From the NCBI RefSeq assembly GCF_021531355.1, contig NZ_JADYTS010000002.1, forward strand, positions 124,001 to 188,000: a DNA stretch of 64,000 nt, read 5' to 3'. The notes under the pieces were generated by a model. It made no database searches and was not told the DNA's origin. It was given only the letters and a program-made list of their open reading frames with translations. Origin of the DNA: Leyella stercorea (GTDB lineage: Bacteria > Bacteroidota > Bacteroidia > Bacteroidales > Bacteroidaceae). Positions 38,635-48,108 of this stretch are shown piece by piece (positions within the stretch are counted from its first letter, which is position 1; each line of letters starts with the position of its first letter). The translations under genes were made by a program, and so were the position numbers.

Positions 38635-39561
38635 ATGAGAACATTTTGGAATACAAACTCTACACTTAAGACCATCGACGAATGGCAGCCCAACTGTTGG
38701 ATACAGGTAACATGTCCGACAGACGAAGACCAGCAATTTCTGGAAGACAAATTCAACATACCCGACTATTTCCTCTCCGACATCAGCGATGCCGACGAAC
38801 GTGCGCGCTACGAGTATGACGACGGATGGATGCTCATCATTCTTCGTATACCGTATGTCAAGGAGATACGCTCGCGTACGCCATACACCACTGTGCCGCT
38901 TGGTATCATACACAAGCGCGATGTCACTATCACTGTGTGCTATTACGAGACAAACATGATGATCGACTTTGTGTCGTACCAGCAGAAGCGAGGCGAGGGA
39001 TTTACTGACTATGTAGACATGATTTTCCGACTCTTTCTGTCGTCTGCAGTGTGGTATCTGAAACGTCTGAAGCAAATCAATACCCTCATCGAAAAGGCAA
39101 AGCACAACCTCGATCACAACGTGAACAACGAGTCGCTCATCGCCCTGTCGCGACTGCAGGACTCGCTCACATACTTCGTTACGTCCATACGTGGCAACGA
39201 AACGCTGCTATCGAAGCTGAAGTTCAAGCTTCAGGTGGACGAGCTTGATGCCGACCTTATCGAAGACGTTAACATCGAGATGTCGCAGGCACGCGAGACC
39301 ACCAATATCTACTCGAACATTCTTGAGTCGACGATGGACACCTACTCCAGCATCATCAACAACAACATGAACACCGTGATGCGTACACTTACGTCCGTGT
39401 CAATTATCATGATGTTGCCTACGCTTATATCTTCGTTCTTCGGAATGAACCTTATAAACGGTATGGAGGAGAGCCGTTTCGGATTCCTCATAGCGCTGCT
39501 TATCTCGGTGGTTATCTCGGCACTATCGTGGATAATACTGCGCCATAAACGACTGTTATAA
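38635..39561 (+). CDS. corA: CorA-family magnesium/divalent cation channel
   Basis: 308 residues. A large cytoplasmic N-terminal domain with long helices (about 130-250) is followed by two C-terminal membrane helices, the first ending in the pore signature FFGMNLINGMEE (GMN motif). It forms pentameric Mg2+ channels in the inner membrane gated by cytoplasmic Mg2+. The tail is basic (LRHKRLL). It has its own promoter and a strong terminator, so it is probably a single-gene unit. Length is typical. Confidence 0.93.
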   Translation: MRTFWNTNSTLKTIDEWQPNCWIQVTCPTDEDQQFLEDKFNIPDYFLSDISDADERARYEYDDGWMLIILRIPYVKEIRSRTPYTTVPLGIIHKRDVTITVCYYETNMMIDFVSYQQKRGEGFTDYVDMIFRLFLSSAVWYLKRLKQINTLIEKAKHNLDHNVNNESLIALSRLQDSLTYFVTSIRGNETLLSKLKFKLQVDELDADLIEDVNIEMSQARETTNIYSNILESTMDTYSSIINNNMNTVMRTLTSVSIIMMLPTLISSFFGMNLINGMEESRFGFLIALLISVVISALSWIILRHKRLL

Positions 39562-39589
39562 AGCCACAAACGGCTGTTGGTTACATATT

Positions 39590-39644
39590 AAAAAGACCCG
39601 AATATCACTGATTATTAATAGATTGGTAATGTTCGGGTCTTTTT
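39590..39644 (+). terminator. Terminator after corA
   Basis: AAAAAGACCCGAA (39590-39602) pairs with TTCGGGTCTTTTT (39632-39644), a 13-bp perfect stem ending in a T run. Confidence 0.88.
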
Positions 39645-39691
39645 GTGTTTAAAAAAATCCTATTTTTTATTATTGTATGCATTTTTTTTAC

Positions 39692-39699
39692 TAATTTTG
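39692..39699 (+). promoter_or_regulatory. -7 box TAATTTTG of malQ
   Basis: Perfect TAnnTTTG; TTG at 39673-39675 stands 16 nt away, slightly short. A small hairpin GTGTC/GACAC (39721-39735) lies in the leader. Confidence 0.5.
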
Positions 39700-39751
39700 A
39701 ACCAAATAAAACTATAACCAGTGTCTTAACGACACAGTAACCTTAACGATA

Positions 39752-42487
39752 ATGACTATTAAATTCAATCTTAACTACCAAACGACATTTGGTGAGGAAC
39801 TGTTGCTCAACGTCAAGGTGATGACTGAAGACGGACAGGAGAAGACTGCCGTGTTCAGCATGTCTACCACAGATGGACACCACTGGCAATATTCCTTGGA
39901 CAAAATCGACACTCCATCCACTCCTTATATTGATTATTTCTTCTCACTCAGCAACGCTGGCAAAGAGTTGCGTCGTGAGTGGATAACCGTGAAACACCGC
40001 CTCGACCTCAACATGTCAAAGGCCACAACGATAACCGTAAACAACTGTTGGAACGAGATGCCGCACGACTCCTATCTATATACATCGGCTTATACCGACT
40101 GCATCAACCGCCATCCGCGCCACTCGGTAGGACGCTCGGCTTATTGTCGCACGGTGCGACTGATAGTGCGTGCGCCTCAGTTGCGACTGGGCGAAAGACT
40201 TGCCATAGTGGGCGAACACCCGTCCATGGGCGAGTGGAACACCGACCACGCCCTGCCGATGCACGAGCATAACTACAACGAATGGCAGATTGACCTCAAC
40301 GCCAACGCCCTCGGTGTGCCGCAGCCAGCCAAGAAAGGCGCTGAGGCTGTGCCTATGAAGGGATTGGAATACAAATTCATAGCCGTCAGCACCGACGGCA
40401 AGGTGATGTGGGAGACATGCAGCAACCGCACGCTCAAGCTCGATGCCATGGATACGGGCGACGCGTGCGTGATAGAAGAAGACCAGTCGTTCTTTGCAAT
40501 GTGCAACCGACGTTTGGCAGGAACCCTCGTGCCGCTCTTCTCACTGCGTACTGAAGGCAGTTTTGGTATAGGCGACTTCGGCGACCTTGCTGCAATGACC
40601 GACCTCGTGGCTGATACCGGTCAGCGAGTGCTGCAGTTGCTGCCCATCAACGATACAACCACGTCGCGCCATTGGACCGACTCCTATCCATATTCGTGCA
40701 TAAGCATATTTGCACTCCATCCGATATATGTCGACCTCCGTCAGTTGCCGCCATTGGCCGACGCACAGAAGCTGGCCGAGTTTGAGGCTCTTCGCGAGGA
40801 ACTCAACGCCCTCCCGGCTGTCGACTACGAGCGTGTTATACATGCCAAGGAGCAGTATATGCACCTTATGTTTGAGCAGGAGAGCGAGCGCACCATGCGT
40901 TCGGCTGCGTTCAAGAAGTTCTTCCGCGACAACGAGCGCTGGCTTGTGCCATACGCCCAGTACAGTTATCTGCGCGATGCCTATGGCACGTCCGATTTCA
41001 ACTCATGGCCCAGCCATCGTGAATGGACGGAAGCCGAGCGCGGACAACTGTCAAATCCGCGCACCAAGGCATACAAGAAACTCGCCTTCTTCTACTATCT
41101 GCAGTTCGTGCTCGACCAGCAGATGAGCGCCGCACACGAGCATGCCATGGCACGTGGCGTGATACTCAAGGGCGACATTCCTATCGGTGTAGACCGTACA
41201 GGATGCGACGTATGGTTCGAACCCCAATACTTCAACCTTGACGGACAGGCAGGTGCTCCGCCAGACGCATTCTCTGTCAAAGGACAGAACTGGGGATTCC
41301 CTACATACAACTGGGACCGTATGCTTGCTGACGGATGCCAGTGGTGGGTGCGTCGTTTCCGCAATATGGCTAAGTATTTCGACGCTTATCGCATCGACCA
41401 CGTGCTGGGATTCTTCCGTATATGGGACATCCCCATCGATTGCGTTCACGCACTGCTCGGACAGTTCTCGCCGGCTCTGCCAATGACCAAGGCGGAGATA
41501 GGCAGCTACGGATTTGAGTTTGACGAGGAACGACATACACGTCCGTTCATCAACAAGTGGGTGCTGGAGCGCATCTTCGGCGAACGTGCCTTGGATGTAG
41601 CCGAAAAATATCTGCAGCCCATTGCCGAAGACGGCACCTTCAGCATGCGTCCCGAATACGACACGGAGCGTAAGGTGCAGGCTGCGTTTGCAGGAAAGGA
41701 GTCGGCTGCCGACACGGCATTGCGCGACGGATTGTACAAACTCATTGAGAATGTGCTGTTCGTACGCGACCGCAAGCGCAACTATCTCTATCATCCGCGC
41801 ATCACGGCACAGCTCAACTTCGCCTTTGCTGCACTCAGCGAAGACGACAAGCAACGCTTCAACCGACTCTATGACGACTTCTACTATCGTCGCCACAACA
41901 TGTTCTGGTATCGTGAGGCTATGAAGAAACTGCCTCGACTGGTGCAGACTACACGCATGCTTGTGTGTGCCGAAGACCTCGGTATGGTGCCCGAGAGCGT
42001 AGACTGGGTCATGAAAGACCTGCGTATCCTCTCGCTCAACGTCCAGACTATGCCCAAGGAGTATGGCGTACGCTTTGCCGATTTGTCGAAATATCCCTAT
42101 CGCTCGGTTTGCCTCTTCTCGTCGCACGACATGCCTACGCTCCGTCTGTGGTGGAACGAAGACTATGAGGTGGCGCAAGACTACTACGAGTCGGTACTTT
42201 ATCATACAGGCACGGCACCTCATCCGTTGCCGGGATGGTTGGCTCGTGAGATTGTGGTGCGTCAGATGCAGACCACCTCGATGCTGTGTATAGTGCAGTT
42301 GCAAGACTGGCTTGCTACAGACGAGCGCATCCGTCAGGCCGATCCTACTGGTGAGCGTGTCAATGTGCCTGCCAATCCGTTCCATTACTGGCGTTATCGT
42401 ATGCCAATGACCATCGAATCGTTGAAGGCTGACCGTGACTTCGTGAACAGTATCAAGGATATCGTTGACGAGACTGGAAGATATTAA
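39752..42487 (+). CDS. malQ: 4-alpha-glucanotransferase (amylomaltase, GH77) with N-terminal starch-binding domains
   Basis: 911 residues, longer than E. coli MalQ because two CBM20-like domains (about 1-115 and 130-250; LRLGERLAIVGEHPSMGEWNTDHALPM) precede the GH77 barrel. Catalytic motifs: FDAYRIDHVLGFFRIWDIP (nucleophile Asp near 550), VCAEDLGMVP (Glu near 740) and LFSSHDMPTLRLWW (Asp). There is no signal peptide, so it acts in the cytoplasm, transferring alpha-1,4-glucan chains during malto-oligosaccharide or glycogen metabolism. A GH95 gene starts 14 bp after its stop, so the two share a transcript. Confidence 0.95.
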   Translation: MTIKFNLNYQTTFGEELLLNVKVMTEDGQEKTAVFSMSTTDGHHWQYSLDKIDTPSTPYIDYFFSLSNAGKELRREWITVKHRLDLNMSKATTITVNNCWNEMPHDSYLYTSAYTDCINRHPRHSVGRSAYCRTVRLIVRAPQLRLGERLAIVGEHPSMGEWNTDHALPMHEHNYNEWQIDLNANALGVPQPAKKGAEAVPMKGLEYKFIAVSTDGKVMWETCSNRTLKLDAMDTGDACVIEEDQSFFAMCNRRLAGTLVPLFSLRTEGSFGIGDFGDLAAMTDLVADTGQRVLQLLPINDTTTSRHWTDSYPYSCISIFALHPIYVDLRQLPPLADAQKLAEFEALREELNALPAVDYERVIHAKEQYMHLMFEQESERTMRSAAFKKFFRDNERWLVPYAQYSYLRDAYGTSDFNSWPSHREWTEAERGQLSNPRTKAYKKLAFFYYLQFVLDQQMSAAHEHAMARGVILKGDIPIGVDRTGCDVWFEPQYFNLDGQAGAPPDAFSVKGQNWGFPTYNWDRMLADGCQWWVRRFRNMAKYFDAYRIDHVLGFFRIWDIPIDCVHALLGQFSPALPMTKAEIGSYGFEFDEERHTRPFINKWVLERIFGERALDVAEKYLQPIAEDGTFSMRPEYDTERKVQAAFAGKESAADTALRDGLYKLIENVLFVRDRKRNYLYHPRITAQLNFAFAALSEDDKQRFNRLYDDFYYRRHNMFWYREAMKKLPRLVQTTRMLVCAEDLGMVPESVDWVMKDLRILSLNVQTMPKEYGVRFADLSKYPYRSVCLFSSHDMPTLRLWWNEDYEVAQDYYESVLYHTGTAPHPLPGWLAREIVVRQMQTTSMLCIVQLQDWLATDERIRQADPTGERVNVPANPFHYWRYRMPMTIESLKADRDFVNSIKDIVDETGRY

Positions 42488-42501
42488 TAAACCAAATACA
42501 A

Positions 42502-44982
42502 ATGCTTAAAAAATTTCTCTACACCGCTGCACTCGTTGCAGCATCAACATCAACAGCAATGGCCCAGCACGGGCTTAACTACTGGTTTGATACCCCGGCT
42601 ACCATGCGTGGACAGGCCGTGTGGTATGGCGGCAATCCGCAAATGTGGAAGGGCGAAAACAAGCCTGAAAGAGCTGGTGATGTCGTTAAGAATCCCGACC
42701 AGGAGTGGGAGTCGCAGTCGCTGCCTATAGGCAATGGCTCGATAGGTGCCAATATCATGGGTTCTGTTCCTGCTGAGCGTATCACTCTCAATGAGAAGAC
42801 TCTCTGGCGTGGCGGACCTAACACCAGCAAGGGAGCACGCTACTACTGGGATGTCAACAAGCAGTCGGCTGGTGTCATCAAGGACATCCGTCAGGCTTTT
42901 GTCGACAACGACTTGAAGAAGGCTGAGTTGCTCACACGCAAGAACTTCAACAGTCCTGTGCCTTACGAGGCTGATGCAGAGAAACCTTTCCGCTTTGGTA
43001 GCTTCACTACAGCAGGCGAACTTTATATCGAGACAGGTCTTAGCGAGGTAGGCATGACTGACTATCGCCGCTCACTATCTATCGACTCGGCTCTGGCTGT
43101 AGTGTCGTTTGCCAAGGACGGCGTGAGCTATACACGCGAATACTTCGTCAGCTATCCTGCCAATGTCATGGCGGTACGCTTCAAGGCTTCGCGTAATGGA
43201 ATGCAGAACCTCGTGCTTTCGTATGCCAAGAACCCCGTTTCGGAGGGCAAGATGATAGCCGAAGGCAACGACGAGCTCTTGTGGAACGCCCGTCTCGACA
43301 ATAATAATATGCAGTATTGCATACGTATGAAGGCGGTGGTAAAGGGCGGAACCGTAGACAATCATAACGGAAAAATCACCGTTAAGGGTGCCGACGAGGT
43401 GGTGTTCATCATCACAGCCGACACCGACTACAAGCCCAACTACAATCCCAACTTCGACGAAGCAAAGGCTTATGTAGGCGTCAATCCTGAGTCTACTACA
43501 CGCCAGTGGGTCGACAAGGCTGTAGCCAAGGGCTATGAGACGCTGTTCAAGGAGCATTACAATGACTACGCAAGTCTGTTCAACCGCGTGAAGCTCAACA
43601 TCAACAACGCAACAGCCAACGTTAAGGACATGCCTATCAACCAGCGACTCAGCAACTATCGTCGCGGTCAGAAGGACTTCTATCTCGAACAGCTCTACTA
43701 TCAGTTTGGCCGCTATCTGCTCATCGCTTCGTCGCGTCCGGGCAATATGCCAGCCAACCTGCAGGGCGTATGGCACAACAATGTTGACGGACCTTGGCGT
43801 GTCGACTATCACACCAACATCAATTTGCAGATGAACTACTGGCCGGCATGCCAGACCAACCTCAGCGAGTGCGAACAGCCGTTGTTCGACTTCATCCGCA
43901 CACTCATCAAGCCGGGTGAGGTTACTGCCAAGGCTTACTTCGGTACACGTGGATGGACAACATCTGTTTCTGCCAACATCTTCGGATTCACATCGCCGTT
44001 GTCGAGCGAGGATATGTCGTGGAACTTCTCTCCGTTTGCAGGTCCGTGGCTTGCTACACACATGTGGAACTATTATGACTACACACGCGACCGCCGGTTC
44101 CTTGCCAACGAGGCTTACGACATAATCAAGGGTAGTGCCGACTTTGCTGCCGACTATCTGTGGCATCGCAAGGATGGCGTATATACCGCAGCACCGTCTA
44201 CTTCGCCCGAACACGGACCGGTTGACGAGGGTGCTACTTTTGCTCACGCTGTGGTGCGCGAGATTCTTATGGATGCTATTGAGGCGAGCAAGATTCTCGG
44301 CCGCGACGCCAAGGACCGCCGTGTGTGGGAAGATGCATTGAAGCACATCGCTCCTTATCAGATAGGTCGTTACGGACAGCTTATGGAATGGTCGCGCGAC
44401 ATTGATGATCCTAAGGACGAGCATCGTCATGTCAATCATCTGTTCGGCTTGCACCCGGGTCACACCGTTTCGCCTGTCACAACTCCAGAGCTTGCCAAGG
44501 CTTCGCGTGTAGTACTCGAGCATCGTGGCGACGGCGCTACAGGATGGTCAATGGGATGGAAACTCAATCAGTGGGCACGTCTGCACGACGGCAACCACGC
44601 ATACAAGCTCTATGGCAATTTGCTTAAGAATGGCACACTCGACAATCTGTGGGACACTCACGCTCCATTCCAGATTGACGGAAACTTCGGTGGAACTGCC
44701 GGTGTGACCGAAATGCTTATGCAGAGTCACATGGGATTCATCCATCTGTTGCCTGCTTTGCCTGATGCTTGGGCTGAAGGAACAATCGAGGGTCTACGTG
44801 CCCGTGGCAACTTCACCGTAGGCATAGTATGGAACGGTGGCAAGCTGACTAAGGCTACTGTCTATTCAGGTGCCGGTGAACCGTGCGAGGTGCGCTATGG
44901 CGACCAGACCGTACGCTTCAAGACCCAAAAGGGCAAGACATACAACGTTACCAGCGTGAATGGAAAGCTGATTGTGAAGTAA
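42502..44982 (+). CDS. Secreted GH95 alpha-L-fucosidase or alpha-L-galactosidase
   Basis: 826 residues with a signal peptide (LYTAALVAASTSTAMA). GH95 layout: N-terminal beta domain (about 65-340; LPIGNGSIGANIMGSVPAERITLNEKTLWRGGP), helical barrel (about 390-730) and C-terminal beta domain. Catalytic positions match the inverting 1,2-alpha-L-fucosidase AfcA: Asn439 and Asn441 (HTNINLQMNYWP), acid Glu570 (TSPEHGP) and base-assisting Asp726 (FQIDGNFGG). Fucose on alpha-1,2 links is the usual substrate; some members prefer L-galactose, which I cannot exclude. Coupling to cytoplasmic malQ is odd, since this enzyme is exported. Confidence 0.92.
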   Translation: MLKKFLYTAALVAASTSTAMAQHGLNYWFDTPATMRGQAVWYGGNPQMWKGENKPERAGDVVKNPDQEWESQSLPIGNGSIGANIMGSVPAERITLNEKTLWRGGPNTSKGARYYWDVNKQSAGVIKDIRQAFVDNDLKKAELLTRKNFNSPVPYEADAEKPFRFGSFTTAGELYIETGLSEVGMTDYRRSLSIDSALAVVSFAKDGVSYTREYFVSYPANVMAVRFKASRNGMQNLVLSYAKNPVSEGKMIAEGNDELLWNARLDNNNMQYCIRMKAVVKGGTVDNHNGKITVKGADEVVFIITADTDYKPNYNPNFDEAKAYVGVNPESTTRQWVDKAVAKGYETLFKEHYNDYASLFNRVKLNINNATANVKDMPINQRLSNYRRGQKDFYLEQLYYQFGRYLLIASSRPGNMPANLQGVWHNNVDGPWRVDYHTNINLQMNYWPACQTNLSECEQPLFDFIRTLIKPGEVTAKAYFGTRGWTTSVSANIFGFTSPLSSEDMSWNFSPFAGPWLATHMWNYYDYTRDRRFLANEAYDIIKGSADFAADYLWHRKDGVYTAAPSTSPEHGPVDEGATFAHAVVREILMDAIEASKILGRDAKDRRVWEDALKHIAPYQIGRYGQLMEWSRDIDDPKDEHRHVNHLFGLHPGHTVSPVTTPELAKASRVVLEHRGDGATGWSMGWKLNQWARLHDGNHAYKLYGNLLKNGTLDNLWDTHAPFQIDGNFGGTAGVTEMLMQSHMGFIHLLPALPDAWAEGTIEGLRARGNFTVGIVWNGGKLTKATVYSGAGEPCEVRYGDQTVRFKTQKGKTYNVTSVNGKLIVK

Positions 44983-44994
44983 AAATGTATAAAT

Positions 44995-45038
44995 AAAAAA
45001 CTGGCAAGTCGACCAATTGGTTGCTTGCCAGTTTTTTT
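44995..45038. terminator. Terminator between the GH95 gene and gpmI
   Basis: AAAAAACTGGCAAG (44995-45008) pairs with CTTGCCAGTTTTTT (45024-45037). A/T runs on both sides make it work in both directions. Confidence 0.9.
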
Positions 45039-45058
45039 GTATTTAGTAAATCTGTTGA

Positions 45059-46582
45059 TTACTTGTTGTCCTCAATGAGGTTCTCGCCAGTCATATCGGC
45101 AGGCTGCTCCATTCCGAGAATGTGGAGGATAGAAGGAGCAACGTCAGCCAGACGACCGTCCTTAACAGTTGCTGAGTTGTTGTCAGTAACGTAGATGAAC
45201 GGAACCGGGTTTAATGAGTGGGCTGTGTTAGGAGTACCGTCATCGTTAAGAGCGTGGTCGGCATTGCCGTGGTCAGCGATGATGATAGTCTCGTAATCGT
45301 TAGCCTTAGCAGTCTCTACAACCTCCTTAACGCAGTTGTCGATAGCGTGAACAGCCTTAGCGATAGCGTTGTAGATTCCAGTGTGGCCTACCATGTCGCC
45401 GTTGGCGAAGTTGACAACGATGAAGTCGTACTCCTGAGTCTGAATAGCACCAACGAGCTTGTCCTTAACCTCGTATGCGCTCATCTCCGGCTTCAAGTCG
45501 TATGTGGCAACCTTTGGTGAAGGAACAAGGATACGGTCCTCGCCCTCGTACGGAGTCTCACGACCACCGTTGAAGAAGAATGTTACGTGAGCATACTTCT
45601 CTGTCTCAGCAGTGTGGAGCTGACGCTTGCCGTTGGCAGCGAGGTATTCGCCGAGAGTGTTTGTTACGTTCTCCTTCGGGAAGAGGATGTGTACACCCTC
45701 AAACGAAGCGTCGTACGGAGTCATGCAGTAGTACTGCAGATCCTTGATAGTGTGCATGCCAGCCTCGGTGTAGTCCTTCTGTGTGAGCACCTCGGTAAGC
45801 TCCTTGGCACGGTCGTTACGATAGTTGATGAAGATGACAACGTCGCCCTCCTGGATTGTACCGTCAACGGTAGAGTTGTTGATAGGGAGGATGAACTCGT
45901 CGGTCACGCCCTCGTCGTAGCTTTCCTGCATAGCCTGAACCATATCAGCCGACTGCTTGCCCTTGCCCTCAACGAGCAGGTCGTAAGCTTCCTTAACGCG
46001 CTCCCAACGCTTGTCGCGGTCCATTGCATAGAAACGGCCTACGATGCTTGCGATGTGTGCACCATTGTCAGAGCAGCACTTCTGTACCTGCTCGATGAAG
46101 CCCTTGCCCGACTTCGGGTCGGTATCACGGCCGTCCATGAAGCAATGTACATATACGTCCTTCAGACCATACTCCTTGCCGATTTCGATGAACTTGAAGA
46201 GGTGGTCGAGTGAAGAGTGTACGCCGCCGGTAGAAGTAAGACCCATGAGGTGGAGCTTCTTGCCAGTCTTCTGAGCGTAGCTGTAAGCGTTAATGATTTC
46301 CTTGTTCTGGAGTATAGAACCGTCCTTGCATGCGCGGTTGATCTTTACGAGGTCCTGATAAACGATGCGACCAGCACCGATGTTGAGGTGGCCTACCTCC
46401 GAGTTACCCATCTGTCCTGCGGGCAGACCTACGTCTTCGCCGCAGGTGAGGAGCTGTGAGTGAGCACTAACAGCTGTGAGATAGTCGAGATAAGGAGTCG
46501 GTGTGTTGTAGATAACGTCTCCCTTGCCATGCTGGCCGATGCCCCATCCGTCGAGGATCATCAATAATGCTTTCTTTGCCAT
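45059..46582 (-). CDS. gpmI: 2,3-bisphosphoglycerate-independent phosphoglycerate mutase
   Basis: 507 residues, alkaline-phosphatase superfamily, two Mn ions. It interconverts 3- and 2-phosphoglycerate in glycolysis. Motifs: [10 protein letters not shown] at the N-terminus, [23 protein letters not shown] with the phosphoserine in [28 protein letters not shown] and [11 protein letters not shown]. Transcribed alone from a consensus promoter. Confidence 0.97.
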   Translation of the reverse strand: MAKKALLMILDGWGIGQHGKGDVIYNTPTPYLDYLTAVSAHSQLLTCGEDVGLPAGQMGNSEVGHLNIGAGRIVYQDLVKINRACKDGSILQNKEIINAYSYAQKTGKKLHLMGLTSTGGVHSSLDHLFKFIEIGKEYGLKDVYVHCFMDGRDTDPKSGKGFIEQVQKCCSDNGAHIASIVGRFYAMDRDKRWERVKEAYDLLVEGKGKQSADMVQAMQESYDEGVTDEFILPINNSTVDGTIQEGDVVIFINYRNDRAKELTEVLTQKDYTEAGMHTIKDLQYYCMTPYDASFEGVHILFPKENVTNTLGEYLAANGKRQLHTAETEKYAHVTFFFNGGRETPYEGEDRILVPSPKVATYDLKPEMSAYEVKDKLVGAIQTQEYDFIVVNFANGDMVGHTGIYNAIAKAVHAIDNCVKEVVETAKANDYETIIIADHGNADHALNDDGTPNTAHSLNPVPFIYVTDNNSATVKDGRLADVAPSILHILGMEQPADMTGENLIEDNK

Positions 46583-46680
46583 AATTATTATAAAATCTTA
46601 TAAATGAATTGTTCTGTAATCTTCGGGTGTATTCAACGATTGTCAAGGAAAGCCAATCTCCTTGTCTACTCGTCAATATG

Positions 46681-46710
46681 CAAAATTACAATTTTCGCTT
46701 TAATTGGCAA
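46681..46710 (-). promoter_or_regulatory. gpmI promoter
   Basis: Minus strand TTG (46710-46708), 19-nt gap, TAATTTTG (46688-46681), an exact Bacteroidetes promoter about 100 bp before the gpmI start. Confidence 0.8.
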
Positions 46711-46737
46711 AATAACGCAAAACAAGTTTAACAACAA

Positions 46738-47868
46738 TTATATTGTAGTACTTTTACTCTGCATTTCTCGCCATTCGCGTGGCGACATGCCTGTGTTGTC
46801 GTTGAATATCTTGTACAGCTGGCTACGCGATGAGAAACCGCAATATACCGATATTGTGTCGTTGTTGTATTCGGGGTGTACCTGGATTAGCCGTTGTGCT
46901 TCGGCAAAGCGTATGCCCGACAGCCATACACGGAACGTTGAGCCGAGTTGTTGGTCGAAGTATTGGCTCAGTCGTATGCGCGATATACGTGTCTGTTGGG
47001 CCAGCTTGCTGATGTTGGCTGATGTGTCGCGAAATCCGCCGTCGGCTACCCATTGTGCCAGTATTTCGCTTATTTGTTCGGCTTGTTGTGCTGATACCGT
47101 TGTCGGGTCGTCGTTTATGATATTTGGGCTTATGTTGTCGGTTGCCGTGTTGTTGGCATCGTCTTCGTCCAGAACGTCTTTCACTGAAGCCATATTGAAG
47201 CCCAGCGCCACGAAACTTGAGACAAACAGAAATATTGCGAGCAATATGAGCGGACCTACAACAAACAATGCAGGTCGCCATGTTATGGCGAAAATCATCG
47301 ATAGCGCCAACATACACAGCATTCTATAGCTTGACGAAACATAGCGGTCGTATGGAGAGATATCGCCGCCCGTCTCGTCGTTGATACGATGTGTGGTGCG
47401 TCTTAGTATAATGGTAGGCGAAACAATGAAATATATCATACTGATAGCGAATATACCGAACATTATGTGCCTGAAATAGCCAAGTGCCATGCTGCCAGTG
47501 ACAATCCATCCCGTACCGAACACACCCACTATTGCAAGGCATGCCAGTAAGCCTATTATGACATAACGCCGTGTGGTTTTTCGTGAACTTTGTATCTGTA
47601 TTATCGAGCACGCCAGAAAATAGCTGGCAATAGGATAGAAAAGCATGTTGAATACGGTGCCTACGTTGTTGTCGTTGGCTCGTAATTTGAATTTGATCTG
47701 TAGCGCGTAGTGTGTTATCAGTACTATCGCTGTCGCTATGAGCAACAGTCGCGACTTCTCATATTGTAGAGTTGTTGATGTCAGGTATAGTCGTGACACA
47801 ATAAGCTGCAACATAATCATTGCGAATACAAGTAGGCAGGTGTACTGTAATGTAAATAGTGAATCCAT
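46738..47868 (-). CDS. Membrane-anchored AraC-family transcriptional regulator
   Basis: 376 residues. The N-terminal two-thirds contain about seven membrane helices (for example YTCLLVFAMIMLQLIVSRLYL and PALFVVGPLILLAIFLFVSSFVAL). Residues about 275-370 form an AraC/XylS double helix-turn-helix: NISKLAQQTRISRIRLSQYFDQQLGSTFRVWLSGIRFAEAQRLI and DTISVYCGFSSRSQLYKIFNDNTGMSPREWR. It probably senses a membrane or envelope signal and binds DNA while in the membrane. It has its own -7 box (TAATTTTG, minus strand 47934-47927). Targets are unknown; adjacent envelope genes are candidates by position only. Confidence 0.88.
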   Translation of the reverse strand: MDSLFTLQYTCLLVFAMIMLQLIVSRLYLTSTTLQYEKSRLLLIATAIVLITHYALQIKFKLRANDNNVGTVFNMLFYPIASYFLACSIIQIQSSRKTTRRYVIIGLLACLAIVGVFGTGWIVTGSMALGYFRHIMFGIFAISMIYFIVSPTIILRRTTHRINDETGGDISPYDRYVSSSYRMLCMLALSMIFAITWRPALFVVGPLILLAIFLFVSSFVALGFNMASVKDVLDEDDANNTATDNISPNIINDDPTTVSAQQAEQISEILAQWVADGGFRDTSANISKLAQQTRISRIRLSQYFDQQLGSTFRVWLSGIRFAEAQRLIQVHPEYNNDTISVYCGFSSRSQLYKIFNDNTGMSPREWREMQSKSTTI

Positions 47869-48008
47869 AACTTAGTAAATAATTAAAAGCAGTATAGTAG
47901 TAAACATTCTCCGATTTTTGTAATTACAAAATTACCATTTATTTTTTATATAAGCCCGCTTCTTGTCGATTTTTATTTGTTTTTTTATTGGATGTGTCGT
48001 GTATACAT

Positions 48009-48051
48009 AAAAGATGAGGATGTTCAAAACATTATGGTTTTGACATCCTCA
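48009..48051 (-). terminator. Terminator after the Ser/Gly/Arg-rich secreted protein gene
   Basis: TGAGGATGTTCAAAAC (48015-48030) and GTTTTGACATCCTCA (48037-48051) pair with one bulged base; on the minus strand a T-rich stretch follows. Confidence 0.75.
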
Positions 48052-48108
48052 CACTTCATTTTCAACCTTTATATATTTTGTTGTTGAGCTGTGTATGATA
48101 GCGTTATG

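Noticed and set aside
41051..44523. Minus-strand frames of 444 and 482 codons inside malQ and the GH95 gene
   Set aside because: Shadows of genes whose catalytic residues are all present on the plus strand.
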